Assembly: GCA_010645155.1 (NCBI GenBank)
Contig: CM021313.1
Span: 992,249 to 1,056,248, forward strand
Length of the DNA: 64,000 bases
DNA from: Tigriopus japonicus
Lineage: Eukaryota; Arthropoda; Copepoda; Harpacticoida; Harpacticidae
Direction of reading: 5' to 3'
Shown here: positions 1-12,648 of the stretch, one piece after another
Layout of the letters: every line of letters begins with the position of its first letter
How positions within the stretch are numbered: position 1 is the first letter of the stretch
Notes under the pieces: model-generated
Told to the model about the DNA's origin: nothing
Database searches by the model: none
Seen by the model: the letters and a program-made list of their open reading frames with translations, nothing else
Position numbers and translations under genes: made by a program

Positions 1-321
1 TGGTCTTGCTTCAGATTTCTGTCATTTTGAAGTTTTCAGAGGTGAAAACGGCGCAAGCTTGATTCAAGAGGTTAAACGCGAAGTAAGAAGGTAAACCTAT
101 AAAACTGTCTCACAAAGCATTGAAGAATATCTTTCTGGCTGTATTTTTTTTTCTTTCCCAGTTTTTACGTGGAGCAGCTTGTGGGTTGATCACAAGGTCC
201 TTGTTTTAACCAACACCCCAAAGTTGGGAAAAAATTGAAAACGGAAAAGGATGGGGGGGACCATGTGGTTAAAAGTCTTTCACGAGTTGAATCAGATTAG
301 ATTCTAAGGATTGGAACTCAC

Positions 322-3300
322 AACACGATGATCATAATGATGAAGTTCTTTCGTAAATTAGGTGTCCTCATTAAATCCAACAAGGTCGATTGTTTTTTCT
401 TTTCAACGCTCAGATCAATTTTTTCTTCATTGGCCAACACTTTCTGTAAGAAATAATAATATAAAAATGCATTATCTTTGATGAATGATTCAAGATACGC
501 CGCAACATTGGTAAACACGTGATTTCATACCTTAATTTGCGATTCTAGGCTTGAATCGACTTTGCGTCCGTTGACTTTGACAATCTTTAGGAGCGTTTCG
601 TAAGCCTCGTCGATTCTTCCTTGACTAGCCAGCCAACGAATCGATTCAAGCACGAACCTAAAGGAGTTGTTGATCTTATAAACTGACGATAATCTTTGAA
701 ATGGTTTTAAGTCTTTTACCAGGGTGCAATGATGATCACAGCTACTTGTGCATAGAGAATTGTGTTAAGGATCTTCCAATCTTGCAAGAAGTACAATGCC
801 CAAGGTTCATAACATCCGGCCACAGTCATTCCAATGGCCAGCGCCAAATTGCCGATTAAGGCTCTTTTGTCAGCCGAGACACACTCCAGTGCTAAACAAA
901 TGAAATATCATTAACGTTTTAGCATGAGTATATGTAGGATGATGATCAAATCCAACTTGTACATTTAAAAGAAAAATGAATTTTCTTCTTGCTTTTGCCA
1001 GTCAGCTGAACAAGAACGATCTAGGGTAAAAGGAAGTAAAATCTGAGCTGAACTACAGAAATTTATTTGATGTGTATTCTTCAGTACTCAAACATGGGCT
1101 TGTATCATTTGTTGGATTGAGCACGGACCACCAAAGTTGATTCAGTATAATATAAGAATTGAGAAACGTGACTTTTCCTTTTTTTATGATTTAAACTAGC
1201 TCAAGGACTTCCCTACTCGTAAAGAAATGCATGACAAACCCAATCATGATCTCCAGGGGGCATTCGAAATTTAAGATGTTTGCGACTCAGAATACGTATC
1301 CTTCGTAAAACTCTTTGGAATGGTTTGTGCCAAATGTTAGAGCTTGAATTTAAGCCATGGCACATCTATAAATCGACTATTTTTATCACTTTTAAGAACA
1401 TTGAATGCTTTGACAATAAACAACTAAGCACAGATTTGGGCATAAGGGGAGTAAATAAACATGGTGGCAACAATAATCTGGTTCAAGCTACAGAAATTAC
1501 TAATTCCCGGCAAACTCGTTCCTCAGTGAGGGACTATGTGAAAAAAGTGTTAACTAAGTTGACTTTATCGTAAAATGTTCGTTGATTACTCCGGTAATGG
1601 TGACGATGAGAGGTCCGGTGGAAAGAACGAACCAATGAAACCAGAACTTTGCGAACAAATCATGCCAAAAAATATCAAAAGGAGAGTCAGATTTGGCTAG
1701 ATGGAAGCAAATTGTTACTGTCATGTTTTTTTTCATTTCAGCAAACAAATTTGAAAACCTAAGTTGCAATGATTTAAAGCAATTCAGATGTTCTACATAG
1801 AATACTTTCTTGCAAAAATGAATTTCAGATCAAAACTGCTTGTTTAAACAATGAAAAAATTCCTTTGGGCAATATCTTAAGGCGTTTTTCTTTCTGTTTT
1901 GAAAGTGGAATATATTTAAAATGAAAGGTAGGTGTTTTCTGTTAAATGGCATTTGCCATTATTTAACTTAAAACTACTGATTTTGAAATATCTGGCAACA
2001 CTCCTTTGTTGGTCTTTCGTACGGACCTCACATCGTCACCATTACCGATTACTCCTACTTGACTGCATCTGTTACCTGGCTGGCTGATACTTCTGGTTAC
2101 TCCAAAATATTCGTCTCATGCACTAAAAAAATGCTGAAGAATAAAATCAATTGCGAAATCAAATTCAGTTTTGACATGAACGACCTGGTTTGATGGGGCG
2201 ACAAGGACAAAAATGTGAAGCTTGAAAAAGCCTAACAAATTTACGCTTTTTTCCCATGAGCTTCTTTAACAACATCACTTCATAACCTGTTTTTTAATCT
2301 TTTCTTGGCCCAAACTTTTTCCTTATTTTTGACTTCCATATGACGTTGACAAACTAAAAGAAAAGTACCTAAAACGTAGAAGATGGTGAAAAAGCTGTCA
2401 AAGGACATCCCTTGCAAGAACCTCATGCACGAAAAGCCTATGAACTCGTTCATGAATGGAGTGGCTAATCCAGCGACCATGAGCACAATGTTGGACGCAT
2501 ACCAAGCCGAAAGTCGTCCGTAAGTATCGGCCACGTAGCCAAAAAGAATTGTACCAAAAAGTGCTCCAACCGAAAACATGGATTGGCTGAACGGGCCTCT
2601 CCAGGCGTCATCGCAAACCCAGTCCATCTGGAATCCAAAATGTGAATATGATAATGTGTCTAAGGTTAGAGCTGCTGACCTTTGTTTTACTGACGTCAGT
2701 AATGGCGGAGGTGAACAATCCCGTCGTATTATAAGACCACCCGTTGGAGCAAGGAATCATTGCCAATTGGGATTCATTCTGTCTTCCATTGGCAATTACA
2801 TCGGGAATCTGTAAATGCAATAAAAAGTGCATTTTGAACTCGGTTTGATGTAAGGGTCGATGTGCAAAGTACAATTAGGCCGTTTTGAACTCGCTTTGAT
2901 GAATTCTAACCGGATTTAAATGGTTTGGTTACCCTGTTTCTCGAAAGACCATCATTACAACGAGCTGTTAAGCCTTGGAATTTACGGATCCGGACCCAAG
3001 TTCTAATCCATAAGTGTCCAAGAAGCAGGGAGCGTTTCAAGTAGACCACAAAGAGTAGTACTTTTATTTATGGACTACTATCTTATTTTTATAGTTCTCA
3101 ACCTTGACGTTGATTTTGACCGTCGAAATCTTGAGATAGACATTTTCAGGTTTGCTTTGATGACACATTGAATGCAAAACATGTATGTGCTGGATTTGGT
3201 GAATGGCTTAAAAGACTTCAAATTTGCCACCTGTTGACAAATCAATCAATAAGTAATCATTTTATCGCAACTCGGGGCAGCAGCAATGTGGTTAAAAACG

Positions 3301-4306
3301 TTGAACAAATAAATGAGGTCAGTCATGGTAGAAAATGGATCTCATATAACAAATTGTATCTTTACTCTCTGTAAATTATGACAAATTATATCCAAGGGAT
3401 CCTTAAATGAAGTAGTGCAATTTCACGAAGGTCGCACATTTCCAATTTAAGGTGTTTTTTCAGCTCTGCACCTCTTCACTACCCAAAGCCGCTGTACCCA
3501 TAGGTATACATGAATACCCATATGAAACTGATAGACTTCTTGGAAACTATGATTTTGCATCCAATGATGCCTCCCCCACTCTAATTAGTCAACGCTCCAC
3601 TCTTAAAAATCACTTAAGTTTGACTGCACGTTAGACAGAATTGCTTAAATGAAAGAAAGGACGTGTTAATTAACATGCGGTATTGCATTGACACCTCAAA
3701 CTGGTCTTAAAAATCTTTGGAATTAAAAAGCAACGTTTGCAGCTCAACTCAAATTAACACTGCATTGCCATTTGAAACCCCGCGCCCGTGATATTCAAAC
3801 CAATCAACAGTAAAAACGATTTTTTTTCTGGGGCTCCACCCTTCAAATACGATCGTTGTTTCTTCACCTTTAGCTATATATTTTGAAATGGGATGGTTAA
3901 AAATCAAATATTTTTTTTTTACAATTTTCAAACTATTTCAAGCCATAGCGTAATGCAACAATTGGGATCTTACCGTGTCTATCGAAATATCATACATAAA
4001 GCACGTGTTTCTTTTCCCAGTAGAATTGTCCATTGGAATCAAAATGTTTATCACTTCCTCTTTGTCCCAATCGAGTTCTCCGGAACCTGAGGCATTCCAA
4101 ATGTGATCCACCGAGCAATGATGATCGGGAGTGTAAAGAAAGAGGACCGGTGTGTAGGCTGCATATGCCAAAAACATGCAGTTGACAAAAAAGATGGCCA
4201 AAACGGTCTTCTGGTAACGACTCCATCCTCCAATTAAGTTCAGTATATCTTCAAAATTGGCTAGTGTAGATTCTGGGGCCACGGTTGAGGTTTCTAGCTC
4301 TACCAT
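322..4306 (-). CDS. SLC22-type organic ion transporter, 5' part (partial)
   Basis: Proposed exons on the minus strand are 3974-4306, 2695-2808, 2369-2627, 720-891, 531-657 and 322-443; the phases agree at every junction, and the gene continues off the left edge. The protein starts at the ATG at 4306. The first exon carries a cytosolic N-terminus, TM1 and the start of a large Asn-rich extracellular loop, as in SLC22 carriers. Exon 3 has MDWVCDDAW followed by the MFS signature GYVADTYGR; exon 4 joins as VLALECV; exon 5 has ESIRWLASQGR, which matches the SLC22 ESPRWL position with the Pro replaced by Ile. SLC22 proteins are plasma-membrane facilitators of organic cations, anions or carnitine; the substrate here cannot be told. 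The exon 2 donor (GTCAGT) is weak and that edge is the least certain. In-frame reading through the 444-530 intron would hit a TGA, which supports splicing there. Confidence 0.82.
1592..2047. repeat. 26-bp inverted repeat inside the SLC22 intron
   Basis: Positions 1592-1617 (read on the minus strand) and 2022-2047 (plus strand) match at 25 of 26 bases. Both can be translated as a related peptide (GPxIVTIT). They lie in opposite orientation about 400 bp apart in the intron between 892 and 2368. They may be remnants of a duplicated exon or of an inverted element. Confidence 0.6.
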
Positions 4307-6260
4307 CTTGCACCAACTGAAGTGTTATTTAAAAAATTGATTGAATCAATTGAGTATTGTATTTTGGGAAGAATCCAAGTCTCCTCTCACCCGTCTGGAT
4401 ACGATGGGTACAGTAACACTTAAAAACAACCAATGAAGCCAATCACGATCACGATCACAGCCAAAGGTTAACGCTCTGGACGAGCAAAGGTCAGGAATGA
4501 GATATGAAAGACGCTTCGAAACTCATGACCATTCGCATTGACGGTCTAAAACGTACTACGGATTATTCTCCAAATCCGTACTCTATTACAGCGCCTCCCA
4601 AATGGTTTGCCGAGTCCTCAATGAACCACATCTTGAGAAGATAAAACCACCTTTCGAGTATATAGAACGTACTCATGGCTCTCAAGCAGTCAAAATCGGG
4701 CCAGCGCTTATGTAACGCTCGGAAAGGCCTCAAACACACACCTTTCTTGGTATTTTTTATTAGTGGTCTATATGAACGAAGCCATTTGGAATATTAATCT
4801 AAAAATGAAGTTAAGCTTCTCATGGGTTAAAACGATGCATTACTAATCTGAGTTGGTAAATCAATAATCAAACAAGGAAATTCAAACTCTTAATAAAGCA
4901 ATGGAATAGAAAAGCTATTTAACCGTGTGGTATATTTTCATACCTTCGTTTTTTGTAAAGAAAAGAAACCACGAAAGAAGGCTATACTTTTTTGCCAAAA
5001 AAAAAACCCAAGGCATCCTTTGATTTCTTAGCTTTTACCCTTTTGATTTTGTCCTGCCGTTTTAAGATCATCATTAGATAAATTTAGACGAGCTCAGAAA
5101 ACGCCCCAGGCCTCTCAAGGGGGCACTTTGAAGAACTTCAGAGGGTTTCGTTCGTTTGATGTTCTAATCAAGAATTCCTACTTCGTGAGTGAGAAGTCTG
5201 AAGGTGAAAGAATCCAAACCATTTGAAAAAATTAGCAATCTCATTGAAAGCTTCTCCCTATGGCTAACATATTTGAGCATTCTATTCCAATTGTTCCTAA
5301 ATACAAGCAAGTTCTTTGTGATCGGAGAAGAAGCCTTATCAAAACAGAAAACCGGCAATATCTAGCGAGGAGATGCCATGTCCAAATGATACAGTGCCTC
5401 AGCTGATCAGTTCAAGGACAGGCGACAGTATCGAAACAAAGAATAAACGGTGATGCACCTCATGCGTCAGATGATTCCATTGATGAAACTACGGCCCATT
5501 TAAATGTAGATCTCGAAAAAACTGGTAGGTCCGTTTTAAGTGGGACTACACTGCGATTTAGGACAGGGTTGTTTAACGGTTGATATAAGGGTGTGTGAAC
5601 CGAATATTGTCAAAAGTCTTTTGAAAGAGACGTCTCAGTTGAATCTACGTACAGAGGGACCAAAGACCCATTATGCAACACCTCTACATCTCGGTTGGAG
5701 GTATAGATAAAAAACGAGAAAGAAAATCCTTGATTGCCTAAACCGGTTGTGGATTGACTCTACCGAGTGGTTAATGAAAAAAAACCTTCTTTTAAATTCT
5801 GGGCCAATCAGAGAAAAATCTAATGAAACCAGTCGTTATTGAATCGAGAAAAATGTCAGCAGAGACCTTGCGTTGCCACCAGACCCATCTTGCGTTGATT
5901 TCCAACAAGGTTGCCAAGACATAATTTTTGATCAACTATGTTTCTTCGATGGCTTCTTGCGAAAAGGATCATTTCTCACAAATGGGTGCCATTTAAGCTA
6001 ATTGATGCCACTCAAAAGAAAATGATTGAAAAGGAAAAGGACATAAGATTTTGCCAAAAACTAGCATCGTATGTGCTTCCCCAGACGGCGTAGGTTCGAA
6101 TCCTGTTGGGGGTCGGATTGAAACTGTCGGGAGAAATCCTATATCTCGCCCTGGCAAACAGCAACAATGCTGGAAATCAACGTAAGATGGGTCTGGCGAC
6201 GCAAGGTCTTTGCTGATGTTTTTCTCGGTTCAATGCTTAATTCTAATTTGATGGACAGAA
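4307..6260. other. Intergenic, no gene recognised
   Basis: Upstream of the SLC22 start codon. The short open frames here have no recognisable domain, start mostly at non-ATG codons and lack family resemblance. The only notable item is a tRNA-like B-box near 6093. Confidence 0.5.
6065..6115 (+). repeat. tRNA 3'-half-like segment with B-box (possible SINE remnant)
   Basis: Positions 6093-6103 read GGTTCGAATCC, a perfect pol III B-box (T-loop) sequence, followed by a G-rich stretch. No convincing A-box or cloverleaf 5' half is visible at the right spacing, so this is not called as a functional tRNA gene. It could be a tRNA-derived SINE fragment or chance. Confidence 0.3.
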
Positions 6261-6504
6261 GGTCGGTTGTTGATGTAGTTTGGAAGTACAGTAGAAGCAT
6301 AGCTAGAACACACAAAAGAAGCATAGTAGGTGGAGTGCAAATAACCATGATCGATAAGGTTTCGCTACATAAGCTGCGTTTTTTAATCGCAGCTTATGTA
6401 AGGAAACTTGATCCAGCATGGTTATTTCCACTTCGTCTCATATGCTTCTTTTGTGTTTCCAGCCATGCTTCTTCTATACTTCCAAACTACCTCAACAACT
6501 GACC
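6261..6504. repeat. Near loopless long palindrome
   Basis: The left arm (6261 to about 6378) and right arm (about 6388 to 6504) are reverse complements with scattered mismatches. The arms are about 118 bp each and the centre (6379-6387) is only 9 bases. The outermost matching bases are GGTC and GACC. It looks like a foldback or MITE-type element, or an inverted duplication. Confidence 0.8.
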
Positions 6505-6847
6505 TAGAATGTATGGCAATGAGAGCAATCTGGACCATAGATAGAGCAATGCTCGGTCTTCGGACCTAAAGAACCTCATGAGCTTCTTTATTCGGACCGA
6601 ACAGGAAGAAAGAAAGATATCCAAAAGGAGGATTGTAGGGTCAATTTTTTTTTCTCACATCTGCACGTATGTACTGCGACTCTTACAAATTTCGAAACGT
6701 TATTTCCTAAGCAATAAGCACCTTGTCCTTGCCCTTTACCAAAAACACTATTTTGTTGCATCATTAGGCAAATCACAAACTTACCCCAAAAAAACATAAG
6801 TATATAATATAAAATTATCGAGCTCAGTTTCAATTTTTGGCTTATAA

Positions 6848-7021
6848 GTCTAGAGCGAGGATAAAAAAGTTTTTTTCCTGCAGAGTAGAAATTCTAGAAA
6901 GTTGACGCAGCTAACTTTCCTTTGTTGCAGGTGTTCAGCTGACCCAAGCTAACCTACATTGTCAAACGTCAAGAATTTCTGCTCTGCAGGAAAAAAAAAC
7001 TTTTTTATCCCCGCTCTACAG
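6848..7021. mobile_element. Small foldback/MITE-like element with about 49-bp inverted ends
   Basis: The arms 6848-6896 and 6973-7021 are inverted copies that share TAGAGCG, GGATAAAAAAG and a CCTGCAGAG core. TTATAA lies immediately outside each end (6842-6847 and 7022-7027). Because TTATAA is itself a palindrome, it may be a target duplication or simply the outer part of the inverted repeat. There is no coding capacity. Confidence 0.7.
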
Positions 7022-7180
7022 TTATAACAAACTGGTATCAAATCAAAGAAAAAAACATCAGTGATCAATATTTTCAAGTAACTTCGATTCAACAGTGTTC
7101 TACATGCGTTCTAAAGATGTACTTACTATGTTTTCAAAAATGAGTTTATCTAGAGCTAAATGGAGAGAAATGTCACTCCC

Positions 7181-7519
7181 ATAGGGCAATTGAAGTGTGG
7201 CTTTGTTGTGCCTTTTCATGGAGTGAGAGCGTCGACATCTGCCACGGCTAGCTTGCACTGTGCATGCACTTGAAAAGAGACAAAATTCATCATTTCTCAA
7301 GCAAATGTGCCAAACTTGTAACATAATTTCCTATTTGATGTAGCAAAACTATCATTACATTGCTAGAACAAGTCAATGCAACATATTTTGTACAATTTCT
7401 TGAATTATGCCAACTTTTGTCTCTTTGCAAGTGCATGCACAGTGCAAATTGGTCGTTACACTTGTCGACGCTCTCGCTCCATGAAAAGGCACAACAAAGC
7501 TACACTTCAATTGCCCTAT
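7181..7519. mobile_element. Foldback/MITE element, family A copy 1
   Basis: Inverted arms of about 110 bp lie at 7181-7291 and 7409-7519, with the outer ends ATAGGGCAATTGAAG. The inner arm carries GTGCATGCACTT followed by AGAGACAAAA. The same architecture and inner motifs recur in the element at 12284-12648. No clear target-site duplication was found by eye and there is no coding capacity. Confidence 0.75.
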
Positions 7520-10004
7520 TAGCAAGGATTTTGTTATGAACACAGTTTGCTGTTTCCTTGCTTCCCCAGTCATGGCGCCAAATTCAAAAATACGTCATAG
7601 ACCTCATGTCATGTGCTTGTCCTTACAATGGAAATGTAAAAAGGGCTCCAAGCTCCATCAATGAGATGGGCTCAGTTCAAGAAATGTACTTGCAACTCAA
7701 CCAACATGACTATGGGTCAAATTATTAAAAATCGGAAAATAATTTCTACCCAGAGGGTACATTCAAACATTAATTCAAGAGTACCAATCAAAACTTTCTA
7801 ACCATTTGACATTTAGGACTCATGCAACATTTGGTCAACCTGGCCCGCTGTCCAGTTGTATTTCGAAGCATAGATAGGACAGGCTCAGTCAACTTTCCCT
7901 ATGATTTTGTCGGATGATTCTGGGGTTAACCAGGGATAACCTATATAATAGTATTAATACTGGATGCGAACTCGCGGAATTTCTCCGGCACGCAACCTCC
8001 GGTATGAGGCCGAGATTCGTAAACAAGAAGAACAAACCGCTATGTTGGGAGCGGAAAATCAAACGGAAATCGACCAAAATTCCAAAAGATAGTGCGCCAA
8101 TCGGTGTTCCCTGTGTTTCAAGCGGGTCCAGCCAAGTCCTAGCCTTGGTAAAGGTCAACGCCATGCCCAAAAATCAGTCCGATGTTGGTGTTTCGAAGAC
8201 ATCCAGTTCACCCAAGAAAGAGTGAATGAAATAGTGAATGAATGACCACATCATGGAGTGCGAATGAACCCACAAAGGTGTCTAATCTACAAGATGACGA
8301 TCAAAGTGATCAAATGAAATCTGATGACGAGGTTACCTGCAATAACCTTCGGAAGTGATAGCCCTAACTAAAGCAAAAAACGAATATGCACCGGACTCCG
8401 AGCCCAAATTCTTCTTGCAAAAGGATTAAGAACCAACTTTCCCACGGACCAATACGGGGAGTTTCTTTACGCTCATCCATTGCACAACTTGAACAACTAA
8501 GAATATCTTACGATTACTTGAATTATCAACAACAAAATATCGTTTTTTTCCGAGCTCATATATCATCCGACTTGAACGTCTTATTAGTATCTTTGAACTT
8601 ACAATTGAACCCATCCATCAATATTTCAGGTATTATCCTGAACTGAATTAACACATGCCAAACTTTGTATGAAATCAAGGTTGTTCAAGTTGTGTGATGG
8701 ACGAGTGCGATAAAACTCCCCGTTTTGATCCGGGTGAGAGTATGTGGGGAAAGTTGGTTCTTAATCCCTTTTCAAGAGGAATTTACGTTCGGATTAAGGT
8801 CAATATAGAACAAAGAAAGAAGAAGTCCTCAGTGTCAAGAATTCGATCAAATGAAGAACAAATTAAGATGACTTTGAAACCTATCAGGTGGACCTACTAG
8901 CAATGGATGGGCTCAATATTTTGATCTGCCTTTGGAGTCAGTCAGCCCAAATTGGTGATCTGACAGTCTAACCCGGATTCCATGGACCCTCCCAAAGTCT
9001 TTAAAAATGAAATGCTCCCATCAAGATTGAATTGTGTGGATTTTTTCATTCAATCTGATTGTTAATTCCTGGAAAAGGGGATCTAAGAAGATCAATCAAA
9101 CCTTATCAAGCCTGTAGAGCCTATCCCTGCAATGACAAGACATGATCCTTTGGTCCTGAAGGACCCTTAGCCCCAGTCCTGCGTGGTCCCGACCTTCTTG
9201 AGCCCCAAGACTTGAAACATTTTCAATCAAATCCACAATCAAGGCTTTAATCCTCATGTTTTTCACTCATTTTGTCTCAAGGACATTGTGATTGCCTTTG
9301 TTCCTATTCCAATCCGGATCAGATGGCTGATCTGATCCAGAACCGTCAAAAGTGCCCTTCAATGGTTATAGCCAACAACATCTCCGACTTGGACTCCATC
9401 TTGTTTCAAAATGAGACCATTCTTGTTCTTTCATTTTCTTATGGAAATGGTTCCTGCGTTGTGGAGGTGTTGAAGAGGATGGAAGATGAGTAACACTCCA
9501 GATACCACCACAGATACTTCTGTTAAGCATTATTTCACTGAAGTTGGACTAATGGGTGAAGCAAGATTCCATCTACGTATTTTCCTCATTCTTATGAGGA
9601 CTAAAATCCTTTGGAGAGTTGAATGTCAAAAGTTCATGAGACGAGTAAAAAGAGTGCTGGGACTTCTAAAATCAAGGTGAAGAACATCCAGTCCACAAAT
9701 ATTAACACAAAAAGTTTGCGTGAATTCTTTCAAGACACATGTTCAATAGTTTTAGACATTAATAAGGAATAAATGACGTCGTGTCAAAATATAGCCTCGG
9801 CCTCATACCATTTTTTCAAAAATCGGAGTTCGTGTCCACCCCTTTCAGGGGTTCCTGGGTTAACATGGACAGATTAACATCAACAAGCTCTCTTCCTTCA
9901 AGTCTTGTCACTGAGAATGAACTTGACTCTGGTCATAGTCAAATTGGACATACTCCCAGGGTTGGGACAATCCAGTCTTTGAAAGAAATGCTGATCATGA
10001 TCAA
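7520..10004. other. Gene-poor interval, nothing recognised
   Basis: Several short open frames (for example about 7914-8225 and 9272-9493) have no recognisable domain and no splice structure I can support. They may be decayed repeat sequence. Confidence 0.5.
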
Positions 10005-10158
10005 TAGGCCCTGGAAAATTATCTTATTTTGCTGTGGAGAGGAAATCTAAGACGTTTTGAGAGTAAGGCTAACTGAAGATAACCATTACCTGACCCTACA
10101 TTATTAAACTTCTGGGATTTCTGCTCCACAGCAAAATGAAATTATTTTCTGGGGCCTA
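10005..10158. mobile_element. Small foldback element with TAGGCCC termini
   Basis: The ends TAGGCCCTGGAAAATTAT (10005 onward) and the reverse complement of the sequence ending at 10158 form inverted repeats of roughly 45 bp. The arms contain TTTTGCTGTGGAG followed by GAAATC. The inner motif TGxxGAGxAGAAAT resembles that of the 6848-7021 element, so the two may be related. There is no coding capacity. Confidence 0.65.
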
Positions 10159-11035
10159 ATAATCAAACATTTGCAATATGTCTAGCCCTGTCTTAAATGA
10201 CTTCACCTCTTGTTTATTTCCTGTCAAGATTTGAGGGCAACAAATTCAACACTTCAAATTTACATGAGACAAATCTTATTTTACTAGTAAGACGGAAAAT
10301 AGAACATGGTTTTGCTCTAATCAGCCTTAATTAATAAATCAATATTCCTTGGAAACTTTGGGCTGATTTACAAAACCATTTTCCACCTTTTGTCCCACAA
10401 AAATGAAAATGTCGCATCTATGTATACATATCTATATTAGGAAGTCCAAGTGTTTAACCACGCAAAGAATAATTTCAGGATAACACAACCTCTCAATCAT
10501 AACATTTCTGACATTCTCAAATTCGAGTTTGACAAACGTATTTCATGTTTAATGTGCTTTGGGTGTTGGGATGACAATGGGCTTGGATACTAATGGTAAA
10601 AGAAGTTATTTTTGTGACCCGTTTGTCTACAAAATCAGCTCAAAAATTGACAATTTCTGCCTGGGTAGTCGAGCCACTCTTCTTTTTAGAGCACTTTGAG
10701 GTACTCTGCCCAACTCCAGGCTGCCAAAGCAATTTTCCATTCAAGCGGCTGAGTGGGAGTGTCTCTTTTCTCCATTTAGCCCTCTAAGTTTATCTAGTAG
10801 GTTTTTAGGGTTATAACTTAATCTAGACCTGACCTAGGTTTTCTTGGTCTGAAACATTTCTTACTGTTAGGGAATTTCCACACAAACTTGATATAATTTT
10901 TTTAGTACCATGCCTACTGGTTTTAAGACTGGAAACTTTTCAATTTGGGCCAAAGTGGCAATCGGCTTTCTTTTCATAAGCCAACTTTTTCCACGCACGT
11001 TTTGATAATTTTACATTATCAGTATTGCTTGCAAT
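10159..11035. other. AT-rich intergenic, no gene recognised
   Basis: No open frame with a recognisable domain and no clear repeat structure. Confidence 0.5.
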
Positions 11036-11710
11036 CAGGGTTGGGTCAGTTATTTGAAAAATGTTATTAATTAATTAATTAATTACAATAACCTCGCCAA
11101 AAAATATAACCGCCCGAAAATGTCCGAAAATCTTAAATTGATTAACTTCAATTAAGATTACATGTCAATTATATGACAATTGCAAAACAATTACAATTCT
11201 TCCGTCTCTTTCACCCTTTTGCTTTTCCTAAACGATGAAATATAAACAAATCTGCCATTTTTAAGTATTGATGCACCAACTGGCAATTTATGATGCCTGA
11301 AAAGTTTATTTGAAAGAATGATCAACCAAAAAGCTTATGAACAGGCTTAAATTTCAAAAATATTATGCCATGTTATGCATGTCAATCAGAAAGAATTGTT
11401 TTCTTTTTCAGAAAACACGAACTTTGTACATGGATATCAAGTCTGATGATTTTTTAAAACTTCAATTTTGCACCTCATTTGTCTACTCTTGGTTGTGAAA
11501 AGCTCTATCTCCTGACACAAAAATCATGTTCAAAAACTTGAAGTGGTTTAAAAGTAATTAAATATTATAGCTTGGGTGTGTATTGCAACATAACCTATCT
11601 GTTTGTGAAATTAGACCTTAAATTAATGAAAAAAATAATTCTTTTACAAGTGAAAAGTGATAAATTTGCTTTATGGCCAATTTGTAATAGTAAGATTTTG
11701 AATAGTGTTC
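11036..11710 (-). mobile_element. Old, truncated copy of the hAT-like MITE family (copy 2)
   Basis: It begins CAGGGTTGGGTCA, matching the right terminus of the intact element at 45570-46449. It then runs as a diverged reverse complement of that element's interior: the tracts around 11255-11330, 11410-11510 and 11565-11700 align with 46140-46220, 45980-46070 and 45750-45900. The other terminus is missing, so it is truncated near 11.7 kb. Confidence 0.7.
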
Positions 11711-12283
11711 TGTTTCAAGAGTCTCCTTTTTATATCTAAATTATTTCTTAGTCTTAAAACTTTCCAACCAAATATAAAAAAGTTTCGCAAATCTCCTTCG
11801 AGATATCACTTGTTAATTAATATCTTGTTCACTGGGGTTAACTTACCATAAATCAAACCCTAAGAAATGCACGCCATTTTCGTTTTTTTTCTGGGAAGGA
11901 TGGTGAAGAAAACAAGTATGAGCAAAAATATAAGTCGGGGGTGGGGGATTCAAAGTTTTAGCGTGTTGACTACTCAATCTCAAAGCTTCAGAAAAGTGTC
12001 TAATTAAGTGTTGAATGGCAGTATCTTAAAATACGTCTTTTTACCTTTGAAATTTTTTGAGCTGAAAGTTTTCAAAATCTGAAAAAACACTCTTGAACGT
12101 AAAAAACGTCAAAAACCTACATGAAGCATGATGTATATCAAACACTTGGTGGAACTAAAAACCACTGTAGGGAATCACCATAATATTGGGTATCGCCTAC
12201 GGCCATGTTTTAAACTCAAAAATGAATTATTTTGATTGAGATGTTTAAAATCACACCTTTAATCCCCCTGAACTTTAATGCCT
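11711..12283. other. AT-rich intergenic, nothing recognised
   Basis: No supported gene or repeat. Confidence 0.5.
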
Positions 12284-12648
12284 ATAGAGGTTGTGAAGAA
12301 TTGTTTGTTGTCCCCCTCTATTCCCGCCCTGCCAGCCTGCCTTGTAGACATCGCTATAAGCCCCAGACCCAGCACTGTCCATGCACTCAGGAAGAGACAA
12401 AACTCAACATAATTTTAACCATTTTGAAATATGTGAGATATTGAACTGATAAATAAGTATCATAATTGTTTACCGATATCAAAAAGGACATTGGTTGGTG
12501 ACATTGTTGGCAAATTACTTGAAATATTAGGTAATTTGTCTCTTTCCAAGTGCCTGGACAGTGCTGGCTGGCCTACAGCGATATCTACGCGGCAGGTCAT
12601 GGCAGCGTCCATAGCGAAAGACAACAATCAATTCTTCACAACCTCTAT
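12284..12648. mobile_element. Foldback/MITE element, family A copy 2
   Basis: The inverted arms are about 12284-12400 and 12533-12648, with the outer ends ATAGAGGTTGTGAAGAATTG. Like the copy at 7181-7519, the arms pass from a TGTTGTC/G tract through a CATGCACT-like motif to GAGACAAAA. No convincing target-site duplication. Confidence 0.7.

Noticed and set aside
444..530. Premature stop in the SLC22 gene
   Set aside because: The TGA lies in a short intron with GTATG donor and TTTCTTACAG acceptor; exon phases agree when it is removed.
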